A stretch of 64,000 nucleotides of DNA, from the NCBI RefSeq assembly GCF_026745355.1, contig NC_079202.1, positions 26,028,123-26,092,122 of the forward strand. The letters are read 5' to 3'. Below are positions 1 to 9,955 of this stretch, in pieces (the first letter of the stretch is position 1; each line of letters opens with the position of its first letter). The notes below the pieces were generated by a model. That model did not search any database, was not told where the DNA came from, and was given only the letters and a program-made list of their open reading frames with translations. The position numbers and the translations under genes are program-made. The DNA comes from Beta vulgaris subsp. vulgaris. Lineage: Eukaryota > Streptophyta > Magnoliopsida > Caryophyllales > Amaranthaceae.

Positions 1-2090
1 TGGCATCTTGAGACCAAGCCTGAAAACCAAAAGGTGATTGGGCTGAAATGGGTCTTCGGGAACAAGCTAGACGAACATGGAACAGTCATAAGGAAAAAAG
101 CCAGACTCGTAGCCAAAGGGTATAATCAACAAGAATGTATTGACTTCGAATAAAAATTTGCTCCTGTAGCTAGAATAGAAGCAATAAGTATTTTGATTTC
201 CTTTGCTGCATTCATGGGTTTTATGTTATACCAAATGGACGTCAAATGTGCCTTTTTAAATGGGTATTTAATTGAAGACGTCTATTTGGAACAACCTCCT
301 GGATTTGAAAACCCTGGTCTTCCTAACCATGTCTATAAGCTAGATAAAGCTCTTTATGGGCTTAAGCAAGCTCCTAGATCATGGTACGACAGACTCTCAA
401 AATTCTTACTTTCTAATGATTTTATACGAGGAAAAGTTGATAGGACCCTGTTCCTAAGATCCTAAGGAACAGACATCCTAGTGGTTCAGATTTATGTAGA
501 TGATATAATTTTTAGTGTAACTAACGAATCTCTTTGTAAGGAATTTGCTGAGTTAATGCGTAGTGAATTTGAAATGAGCATCATGGGAGAATTAAACTTC
601 TTTCTCGGCTTGCAAATCAAACAAACTGAAAGAGGAACAATGATTCATCAACAAAAATATGTAAAGGAGTTATTGAAATAATATGGACTGGATCAAGCAA
701 AAACCAATCATACTCCAATAGGAACAGGAACAAGGTTAGATGAGGACCAAAGTGGTAAGTCCATAGATCAGAATCTCTACAGAGGTATGATTGGTTCCTT
801 ACTCTATCTAACTGCTAGTAAACCTGATATCTCTTTTAGTGTTGGTTTATGTGCTAGATTCCAATCAAATCCTAAGGAATCCCACCTGACAGCTGTCAAA
901 AAGATCCTTAGATATTTGAAAGGAAGTGATGATCTTTGTTTGTTCTATCCTCGAAGTGACATCTTTGATCTAGTGAGCTATTCTGATGCTGACTATGTTG
1001 TAGACTTGGTAAATCATAAAAGCACCTCGGGTATTGCCTAGCTCCTAGGATCAAGCTTAGTTTCTTGGAGTTCAAAGAAACAAAACACTATTGCTCTTTG
1101 TTTATGCTAAAATTTATCACTTTGATGAAATTAAAGTTTGTGGGACGTGTCAACCAGATGATGTCAAAGTTGTTGCGACAAAAGAATGCGAAGGGGAGTC
1201 AAAGGGGGTGAACACACAAAAGTGGTGACGCGGAAAACCCCAATGAAGGTGGGTAAAAAACCGCGGGTGGTTGGAGATCCATCAAATTAATATAGTTCAC
1301 TATCTTTCTCTGTGACTGGTTGTCGTTTACAAGAATGCTTAGTTCACTCTAATGTCTTTCTCACGATATCGCGTAAAAAACATGTCATTGACCTCTCTCT
1401 CCCTTTTATATGCCTTCTTCTTTCTTTGGCTTTTTTCCCCCCAACGAATACAAAAATAAATTCACTAATTATTACATTAATCTCTATGCTTGAATCATGG
1501 AGAATCTTCTATGCTCACGCTCCTGCGTCTTCAATGTTGTTCTCTCTAACGGCTGAATTTATGGCTTATAATGCTCTTGCCTTATTTGGCTGGACCGTTA
1601 TCATTCAATGCACTGCTCTTAATTGTGCATCCTCCATTTTGTCTTTGGTTTGCATCTTCTGTGTCTTTACGTCAGATGGTTCTACGTCATTGAATCATCG
1701 CGTCATCGCGTCAATGTCATCCTGTCAAAAAATTCAGCCATAACACTCTTTCCACAGCCGAAGCTGAATACGTGGCTGATGTTGCTTGCTGCTCTCAGGT
1801 ATTATGGATCAAGCAACAGGTACGTGACTTTGGCATAAAATTTAAGTGTGTTCCTATATTCTGTGACAATACTAGTGCCATATGCATTTCTAAGGATCCA
1901 GTTCATCACTCTAGAGTCAAGCATATTCACATCCGTCATCATTTCCTAAAAGACAACTTAGCAAAATGGATTAGTCAAAGTTGATTTTTGTCCAACTGAA
2001 AATCAAATAGCTGACATATTGACTAAACCTCTATCTAGGGACAGGTTTGAAAAGATATGCTTGGAACTAGGAATGATAAAAATTGTTTAA
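1..2090 (+). pseudogene. Sirevirus-type Ty1/copia pol 3' part (RT and RNase H)
   Basis: This is the C-terminal half of a copia polyprotein, already inside reverse transcriptase at the window edge. The RT reads through the usual copia signatures (WVFGNK near the edge, KARLVAKG, APVAR, then YGLKQAPR at about 350-385 and the catalytic YVDD at about 495-510). RNase H follows with the SYSDADY box near 980 and the AEAEYV and HIHIRHHF motifs at 1755-1945. The C-terminal tail with ADILTKPL ends at a stop near 2090. The frame is broken by stops near 150, 463, 680 and 1039, by a frameshift near 1980, and by a solo LTR inserted at 1099-1745, so no functional enzyme is made. The downstream envelope-like ORF and repeated purine tracts place it with the Sireviruses. 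Gag, protease and integrase lie outside the window to the left. Confidence 0.93.
1099..1745 (-). mobile_element. Solo LTR nested in the copia RNase H, with 5-bp target duplication
   Basis: The 647-bp block starts TGTTTATG and ends CCATAACA, imperfect inverted LTR ends, and is flanked by CTCTT at 1094-1098 and 1746-1750. Removing the block and one CTCTT rejoins the RNase H reading frame exactly (codons for NTIAL, then STAEAEY), so the boundaries are firm. Orientation is probably minus. On that strand a TATA-like CATATAAAAGGG lies near 1413-1402. It is followed by a segment with GGTTTTTTACCC and GGGGTTTTCCGCG (1270-1215), a pattern common in U5 of plant copia LTRs. There is no internal region, so it is a solo LTR left by recombination between two LTRs. 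Confidence 0.9.
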
Positions 2091-2643
2091 ATGTACAAAT
2101 GATGTTAATTCCTCAAAAATTGTTTCTTACTGAGCATATCCTGCAACTTTCATGAATTAAAATTCATACACCTAGGGTCAAGTATAAGGACTCACATATG
2201 TCTCTGAATATTACCCTTATTGTCCTTGCACATATTTGGTACGTATGTAGTTTGTACATTATGGACATATTTTATCATATGCAAGAGTATTTTCTGTTTT
2301 TTTCTTTTTTCTATTTTTCCCTCCAAAAAAATTTCTCGCTCATCTTTCTTTTCACACCTCCATTCCTTAAATAAATGTGTTAACATGTATTATTGCCATA
2401 ATTACAAGTTCGGTTAATTTGAGTTAAATGAAGAAATTTAATTAAATCTCTTCCAAAACCCAATAAACCTCTTCATTAAACATAACCCTTTACTTCTCTT
2501 TCATACGGTATCATCATTACTTTATAACCCAACCCATCACATCACTGACCCCCTCACAACTTCCAACTCTCACATCACTTCATCTCTCTCTCTCTCTCTC
2601 TCTCATCGCTCATCTTCAACCTCTCGCCAAAAACCCTTTCACA
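2091..2643. other. Spacer between copia pol and envelope-like ORF
   Basis: No coding signal is seen. The stretch is AT-rich and ends in a pyrimidine-rich leader with a (CT)n run at about 2583-2604, directly before the ATG of the envelope-like ORF. It is internal sequence of the Sirevirus element. Confidence 0.6.
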
Positions 2644-4024
2644 ATGTCTTCTCACAATAAAAATACTGGAGATCACGAGAATTTTCGCAGAGAGAAAACA
2701 CCATCCCTTGATGAAATCAGCGCTCAAGAATCATCCAAGACCAAAGAAGATTCTACTGGATCAAAATCCGAATCCTCTGCTCCAGTTTCTCTCTCTCCTA
2801 AACAAGAAGATGGTGAAAACGAAGCTGAAAGTGAACAAGAAAAGGAGATTATAGTTCCTACAAAACGAGGTAAGAAAACAAAGTCATCCCAATTTCTTGT
2901 GGGTTTTTGCGTTGATGTTGCATGGTGCAAAAAGTCCAAGTGGACAGAACTGTTGAATATATTAAAGTTTCAAAAATGGTGGAAAATTGTCAGTTTGGAT
3001 GAGGGTCTATATGAAAAAGAAATGAAAGAGTTTTGTTCAAGTTTTAACATAACCGAGGGTGTATGTGTGAGTGTTGTGAATGGCTGTGTGGTTACTCTTA
3101 CTGAAAAGAAGTTAGGGGAATGGTTTGTTGTCCCAATTGAGGGTTACAAAGAACATATTAAGGGTAGGGCGAAATAAAATATCAATGGAGTCTCCAATGC
3201 TAAAATTCCTGCTTTCTTTAATGGCAATTCTAATGCATTATCTTTAGATCAAAAAGAATTGTCCCCCTTTCAGAATTTGTTATTCTAGTTTGTTTGGCGC
3301 TTCATTCTACCCCGTTCCTCAAAAAGAACCCAGGCAAGTCTAATGGATCTCTCCATTATGTACTACCTTGCAAATAACATCAAGATCAACCTTCCCTCTT
3401 TGATTATTTCACAGCTCTCTCACTACATTTCCCAGAACACCAAAGTTGGCTATGGCAATCTTCTCCTCTATTTTCAAAAATTGCAAAGTTAAATTGCCTG
3501 CCAGTCCCTCCTTTTGTCTTGAACCAGAAAATTATCTTACCAAGGACACTTTGTCAAGGCTTAGTTTAAGGTTGGTCAATGGGAAACTAGACTTTGAAAG
3601 GGAAGAAACGCCTGTCAAGGTTGAGGTAGGTAGCAAGAGGAAGCTGGGTGAAGAGGGAGTTCCAAGTGGGTCTGTGAGGAAGAGTCAAAGGTCGGCTGGG
3701 TCTAAGTCTCTGAAGGAGCAGGATCAAGGTGATACAGTTTTTATTCACCTAGACTCGGATCCAGTTCCTTCTACTGCTTTGGATTTTCCGTTGTTATCTA
3801 CTACTGGGCTCAACAAGCTACTCCAGGAAATTCAGGACTCTTTGACCCTTCTCCACACCACGATCAATGTCATAGAGACCACTGTCTCTGCTCTGGATTC
3901 TCAGCAGCAACAAAAACTGATAGCTATTAAGAATGCTGATTTGGGGATCGGGAACAAGGTGGATGGTGTGACCTCAAAAATTGATTATGTGGTCTCCTCT
4001 CTCTTCAAACGCTCAAAGCCCTAA
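2644..4024 (+). pseudogene. Sirevirus envelope-like (extra) ORF, frameshifted
   Basis: This lies downstream of pol and upstream of the 3' LTR, where Sireviruses carry an envelope-like gene. The first part (2644-3174, 177 codons) begins with a highly charged Ser/Glu/Lys-rich region and then enters a domain with EKKLGEWFVVP, similar in style to the putative plant transposon protein domain found in such ORFs. The frame stops at 3175. Homologous-looking coding continues to about 3445 with another stop near 3285. A second open frame (3446-4024, 192 codons) holds a basic patch (KRKLGEEG, RKSQRS) and a heptad-rich C-terminal segment (about residues 110-185) that looks like a coiled coil. I see no convincing signal peptide or transmembrane helix in the surviving frame, so 'envelope' rests on position and family only. 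Broken by at least two stops and one frameshift. Confidence 0.75.
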
Positions 4025-4337
4025 CTTCCTTTAACTTTGAAACAATTGAACAAGTTTTTTTTGTGGCTGTAATTATTGTTAAACAATTTTATTATTTTTG
4101 GATCTCTCTTTATGTGTCCTTTTTGCGACACATGAAGCACTTTTAATTTTTTCTATTTTTCTGCTTTACTCTGCATATTGCTACATATCTGTTGTCCATA
4201 TTGTTGCTTTCTGCCTGCTTATTTGTTTTTGTGCTTGGATGGCTAATATTATGAGATCTGTGTTCGAGCAACTTGCTTGATGCCTAGACTGTTGACTCTC
4301 TAGTGCTGCAGAGTTATTTCTTGGTTTTGATCATGAC

Positions 4338-4576
4338 AAAGGGGGAAGAGATATTGTTGTATAAATTTTATTTTTATCTTCGTTCCTACTTAGTTCCTAT
4401 GCATGTTTTCTCATCCCAGTTCCCAGTAGAGCCTGATCCTGTTCCCAGTCTCAGTTGAGTCTACTTAGGTCTGTTTGTGTGATTATTTTTTTTGTGAGTT
4501 ATTTTTTTTTTGTGTTTTTTAAATATAAAAAATATAAAAAAATTTTAAATCATTTGTCATAATCAAAAAGGGGGAA
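4338..4576 (+). promoter_or_regulatory. Two polypurine tracts before the Sirevirus 3' LTR
   Basis: AAAGGGGGAAGAG at 4338-4350 and AAAAAGGGGGAA at 4565-4576 are each followed by a TATTGTTG-like stretch. The second abuts the LTR start at 4580 and is the working plus-strand primer site. Multiple PPT copies are a known Sirevirus trait. About 215 AT-rich bases lie between them. Confidence 0.75.
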
Positions 4577-4579
4577 TAT

Positions 4580-5718
4580 TGTTGTTTCACTATTTTGATA
4601 ATGACAAATAATTAACTTTGTTTTACTTAGTTTCGTTTTTTTTGTGTTCTTAGTTTATTTTATTAAATTCAGTCACTTGTGTCTTAACTTAGTTTATAGT
4701 TTAGATTTATTCTTTCTATTTTATGAATTCTTAGTTATCACAAATAATATGTTTAATAACTTATGAAGAATTAATTAATCAAAATTAAGATGTTAAACTT
4801 TATTTGTGACAAACCGTTTATATTATGGATGTAAAAAATTATGATATGTTGTGATTCCATAATATTCAGTTTAGTTAGTTTGTGTGCAGCATTTTGTATA
4901 TTCCATAACAAGGAGCCGCCAAAATCTAACCTAAACAAGCCTTAAGAAGGATGCGTTGTGGTAGTTCCTAGATTTTAGGAACCACAACAACCCACCTACT
5001 AACAAGGCGTGGGAAAATGGGAATGCGCGTGTTAGTGGTTGAACTTGTGGAAATTAACCAACTAACTCCCAACGGATATTTGCAAAGGATAGATCATGGA
5101 AGAAGTGGCTGAATACAAAGCTTCATTTTGATCGTGGAAAAGATCGTGGGAAGATTGTTCTCTACAAATAAGTTTTTGTAACAATCTTTTTAAGTATGCT
5201 TTCAGAAATTTAAGTGTAATATCTTAGTGAAAGTGTATTCGGTTTTACTCTTCTTTCATTATTACTTAGTGTATTATAGATTGGGTTGAGTGAATCTAAA
5301 TCTGTAATCATTTTGAGAGAAAAAGAAAAAGAGAAAGAGAAAGAGAAGAGAGAAAGAGAAAAGACTTTGAGTGAAGTCAAGAGAGAAAGTCAATTGTTCA
5401 GGGGAAACAAGTTAACTGGGAACCAGTTCCTAGAGGAACATAGTAGGTCCGAGTTTAGGTTGTACAAAAGTGAGTCTTTTGGCCTAAAGTTATTAAAGAG
5501 AATTGAGTCAAAATCCCTCGTGGTCAAGGTTTTTCTTCCTATTGGGCCTAGGAAGTTTTCCTTGTAAAAATCTCGTGTTCTTATTTCTTTCTTGTCTATA
5601 TATTATTTCTTTCTTAGCAAATCAATCTTTTATTTCCACAAATACTTTGATAATCTCTCCAACTACGATTCACCCCCCCCCCTCTTGTAGTTGCTTAAGT
5701 GTTCGTACACGACTAACA
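4580..5718 (+). mobile_element. 3' LTR of the Sirevirus element
   Basis: It starts TGTTGTTTCAC directly after the polypurine tract and ends ...CGACTAACA, after which gypsy coding sequence resumes, giving 1139 bp. It contains a GAAAGAGAAA-type purine microsatellite (about 5313-5363) and a run of nine or ten C at about 5671-5681 near its end. The ORF-like stretch at 5286-5567 is simply this purine repeat and not a gene. The right flank ATGTC (5719-5723) should be half of the target duplication. The homologous minus-strand copy of the gypsy family is uninterrupted at this place (about 16830), which confirms the insertion point. The 5' LTR is off the left edge. Confidence 0.85.
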
Positions 5719-8700
5719 ATGTCAACTACAATGAAAGTCTGCCATGGAAGAAGACGCCATCAATGCCAGCGATGTTATTTACTCTGGAGGACGCCAAGCA
5801 TGTCGTTTATCCTCATAACGACCCTTTAGTGGTAACTCTAAAGATCTCAAACTGCCTGGTCCACATAATCTTGGTGGATGGAGGCAGTTCTGCAAACATC
5901 TTGTATTTATCAACATTTGAAAAACTCATGATCGGACGCAAGTATTTGAAGTCGGTCAGATACCAGGTTATTGGGTTGACAGGAGCGTCAGTGGTACCAG
6001 AAGGATTAATCTCGCTCCCGGTATGCATTGGAGAAAATGACGCAGCCAGAGACGTCATGGCGGAATTTCTGGCGGTGGATGTCCCGAGAGCGTACAACGC
6101 TATCATAGGGCGTCCCTTCATTCATGACGTCCAAGGTGTCGTCTCAACCTACCATCTGACAATGTTGTATGTGTCCAATGGCGGATTTACATCAAGACTG
6201 AAGGGTAACCAGGAGATGGCAATGTCATGCTACCTAACGGCACTAAAGCAACCCGCCAGGAGATTCCCAATAGAAAATCTTGACCCGCCATCAAGAAAGC
6301 AAAGAAGAGCCCAGATGAAAGCCTAAGCTGAAGAGAAGGAAAAAAATGAAGCAGATGAAGTGGAAACAGTCCAGAAGGGTAGAGCAATCCCACTGGAAGA
6401 TCTAGAGTCCCAGCCAAAGGATGAGCCGAGACCAAAGCCAGAGGGTGAAACTAGGCAAGAAATGCTGGAAGATGATTTACCTTCGAGAAAATGCGGACAT
6501 ATTCGCATTCTCGGCGGATGAGATGCCAGGAATACACCCGGCCGTGATGGTTCATCGTCTAAACGTCGACAGCGCAGTCCGCCCAGTAAAGCAGAAGCAA
6601 AGGGCTTTTTCAACCGAGAAGAACAAAGCAATCAAAGAAGAGGTGGAAAAGTTGATAGCGACCGACTTCATTGAACCGTGCGACTATCCAGAATGGCTGG
6701 CGAACGTAGTAATGGTGAAAAAATCCAACTGGCAATGGTGCATGTGTGTGGACTTCACAAATCTGAATCGAGCATGCCCAAAGGATTGCTACCCTTTGCC
6801 AAGGATGGACCAGCTAGTAGACTCCACTAGCGGGCATGCCTTGCTGAGCTTTATGGACGCGTTTTCGGGGTATCATCAAATCAGTCTGCTGAAAGCGGAC
6901 AGCAAGAAAATGACATTCATTACAGATGGAGGTGTATACAATTACAAGGCAATTCCTTTTGGTTTGAGAAATGCTGGCGCGACCTATCAGAAGTTGGTCG
7001 ATAAGGTCTTCGCGGACCAGAAAGGAGGCAACATAGAAGTATATGTGGACGATTCCATTGTGAAAAGTAAAACTGACGGCGAGCACTTGGCGGATTTGGA
7101 GGAAACATTCAACACGTTGAGAAAATACAAAATGAAGTTAAACCCAAAGAAATGTGTCTTTGGCGTTAGAGCATGAAGGGTTTATGGTCAGCAAAAGAGG
7201 CATTGATGCGAACCCAGACAAGGTTCAAGCAATCATGAACCTCCCGGAGCCAAGATGGGTCAAGGACATCTAGAGATTGACCGGAAGAATGGCTGCCTTG
7301 ACAAGATTCATCTCAAAATCAGCCGAGTATATCCATTTTTCACATTGTTAAGAGGAAAAAAGAAGTTTGAATGGGGAGAGGAGCAGAGTAAAGCCTTCTT
7401 GGCCGTCAAAGAACATCTAACAAAACTGCCAACAATATCAAGGCCCGAGACTGAAGATACATTGCAATTATATATCTTGGCCTCGCCTAAAACTGTAGCG
7501 GCGGTATTGCTAGTGGAAAAAGAGAAGCAGCAGCATCCCATATATTTTGTCAGCCACATCCTTAACGGTCCCAAAAGGCCGCTACTAGCTGATTGGGAAA
7601 ATGGCGTTGGCAATTGTCATAGCGGCCAAAAAGCTTAGACCCTATTTTGACTGCCATCCAATACAAGTACTAACGAATCAACCGCTGGAGAAAGCGCTGC
7701 AAAGAATGGATACCTCTAGACGTTTGCTGAACTGGGATGTTGAGTTGTCGGAGTATGATATCCAGTATAGGCCGCGAACGGCCATAAAGGCTAGGGTATT
7801 GGCGAATTTCATAACAGAAACATATGAAGAGGACGAGATGGAAGAAAAAGAATCATGGCTACTGGAGGTTGATAGCTCTTCAGCCGCGAGTGGATCAGGG
7901 GCCGGAATCGTGATAACCAGCCCAGAAGGAAACGTTTTTGAATACGCGATCAAGTTTGCATTCCAGCCTCAAAGAATGAGTCAGAATATGAGGCAGCCAT
8001 TGTCGGACTGAGAATATGCATCGCAGCAGGAGCTAAGAGCGTCCTCTTGACAACAGATTCACAATTGGTTAGCTGCCAACTTAGAGGAGAATTTGAGGCC
8101 CGAGAGGCCAATATGATAAAGTATGTGGAGAAGCCCAAAGAGATAATAGCTCAGCTTGAGCAGTTTCAGGTAGAGGCAATCCCTAGGGTCGAGAATATGA
8201 AAGCGAATGCACTGTCAAAAGTCGCCACTTCATATTCTATCACTATTGAAGGGATGGTGGTTATTGACGTCCTAAAAGAAAAAAGCATCACTCAGAAGGT
8301 AGTCATGATAAAAAGCATAGATCAGCAAGGGGAGTGGTTCACAGAGCTAGTGGAGTACAAGCTAACGAGAGCGCTCCCGGTAGATCCTATGTCTACTAAG
8401 AAGCTGCGAAAACAGGCAAATTGGTATGTAATATACTAGAACGAGCTGTACAAAAAGTCATTTAGCGGAAACCATATTGGAGGAAAGGCACTGGCTCTGA
8501 AGGCATTAAGAGCCGGATTCTATTGGCCTAGCAAGCTAGCGGATGCACAAAGCTACGTGAAGAAGTGTGATAAGTGCCAGAAATTTGCTCCTGTGATAAA
8601 TAGACCCGCGAATGACTTGCAGCCAATTTTGTGCCCGATACCATTCGCTCAATGGGGGATGGATATCTTGGGGCCATTCACTACCGCGACAGTTGGCAGG

Positions 8701-8767
8701 CGCTTCCTTATTGTGGGAACTGACTATTTTACAAAGTGGATAGAAGCGGAGCCGACAACAAAAATTT
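5719..8767 (+). pseudogene. Ty3/gypsy Tat-lineage pol (protease, RT, RNase H, second RNase H, partial integrase), + strand copy
   Basis: The domain order is clear. The protease has a DGGSS catalytic motif at about 5878-5895 and ends near 6326. RT runs at about 6480-7170 with the YVDD box at 7042-7053. RNase H of the gypsy type runs at about 7330-7830. A second RNase H-like domain runs at about 7850-8230, with its conserved TTDSQLV at about 8047-8067. Integrase has a C-x2-C zinc-site end (KKCDKCQKFAP) near 8560-8600 and the start of the catalytic core (WGMDILGPF, near 8652) before it stops abruptly at 8767. A second, archaeal-type RNase H after the first is a hallmark of the Tat lineage. Breaks include a stop at 6324, a small deletion and frameshift at about 7176, a stop near 7271, a frameshift near 7600 and a stop near 8437. 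Gag lies beyond the Sirevirus insertion, and the rest of integrase is absent. Confidence 0.9.
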
Positions 8768-9252
8768 TGTTTCGGTGTTGAAACGGTTGACGTCCACAGT
8801 AGAGTCCGCCAAAGAAGTGGAGTGACGTCCTTGCTGTGTGACTGCACAATACGCAAACGTGAGCTACCCTCGGGGTGGTTGTGAGGAAACCCCCTCCGAC
8901 GCTCAAGTCAGTAATGGTCCCATTAGGATCTAGAGAGAGAAAACTTAGAGAGAGAGAGAAGCTATTTTTAGTATCAGAGAATGTACCTGCAGAATAGTAC
9001 TATTGGGGTATTTATAAAAGTACTATTCCTCTAACAGGGCGTATAATCTTCGACATGTGTAGGGCTGTGACGCACTTGACAGGTGGGAAGATTCCCTCCT
9101 TTTGTCTTGTTACGCGTCCGCCAACATTGCTGACCATCGGAGATGAACTGACTTTGGTGGAGCTGTAGATGACTTTAACGTGCTCGCGTCTTCTATCGTG
9201 CTCGCGGACACTTCATGTGTGGCCGCTAATGCACTTGGGTTATACCCATACA
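8768..9252 (-). repeat. 3' LTR of the Tat/Retand element
   Basis: On the minus strand it runs TGTATGGG...GAAACA, 485 bp, matching 18465-18950 along its length. Recognisable shared blocks include the stretch around CGGTTGACGTC and the GAGAGAGAAAACTTAG run. A few substitutions distinguish the two copies, so insertion is not very recent. Confidence 0.88.
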
Positions 9253-9275
9253 ACTAGCCCCCCAGCATCTTTTGG
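9253..9275 (-). promoter_or_regulatory. Polypurine tract of the Tat/Retand element
   Basis: On the minus strand, AAGATGCTGGGGGGCTAGT lies directly against the TGTATGGG start of the 3' LTR. Its position and G-rich composition fit the plus-strand priming site of a gypsy element. Confidence 0.75.
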
Positions 9276-9519
9276 GATCTTGACCGCTAAGGATGTTATT
9301 GGATGGACGTGAGCATTTTTGTTGTATTTAATTTTTTGATGGAATAAATCTGATGGGTGCCACGTGTTGTTGTGGGGAGTTGAAGAATTTTGAAAAGTTA
9401 ATGATGGCTTTTCCGAAAATCCCGCCCAACACTTTTTTAGGTTTCAATTTTACCATGACACTTGGCACAAATCTGGGGAGGAGTTGGAGAGTTTATTTGA
9501 TCCTGGCCACTCGTCCGTA

Positions 9520-9528
9520 CATAAATAC
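9520..9528 (+). promoter_or_regulatory. Candidate TATA box for the antisense extra ORF
   Basis: CATAAATAC lies about 430 bp before the ATG at 9956, in a leader that is otherwise pyrimidine-rich, and points along the + strand. This suggests that the extra ORF has its own promoter inside the element instead of using the LTR. No other motif supports it. Confidence 0.4.
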
Positions 9529-9955
9529 ATGCGCGGTTATTTTTTCTAGGTTTTTATCCCTTATTTCAAAGAATCTCTTCCTTCTTCTTCTGTTTCCTTT
9601 GACAAGAACTCCATAGACGATACTTGCATTGCTCAAAAGCTTACTTTCCAGTGCTCAATTTTCGCTGAAAAGTTAACCAATCTTCTAGTTTCCTCTTTCC
9701 GGTTCCAGTACTCTGAAAATTTCACCTTTTCTGAACTAGTTTTTTTGTGGGTGTTTTCTCGAAACTTCACGGTTCTTCGGCGGTTTTCCAGTTAAAGGCT
9801 CCAGCTTTTGGTGTTGTTTTCGTTGTTTGGGGACTTAACTCACTTTTTCCGGCGTCTTTGCTCTTTATTTTCCTTCTCTGTCCGGCGACCCTACGTTTCC
9901 AGGTAACCTTTTCATTTCACTCCTCATTTCCTTAAGTCTTTTTCGCGTATACATC

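Noticed and set aside
1312..1743. 143-codon hydrophobic ORF
   Set aside because: It lies entirely inside the solo LTR (1099-1745) and ends at the LTR edge. No domain.
5286..5567. 93-codon ORF rich in Glu-Lys-Arg
   Set aside because: It is the GAAAGA purine microsatellite inside the Sirevirus LTR.
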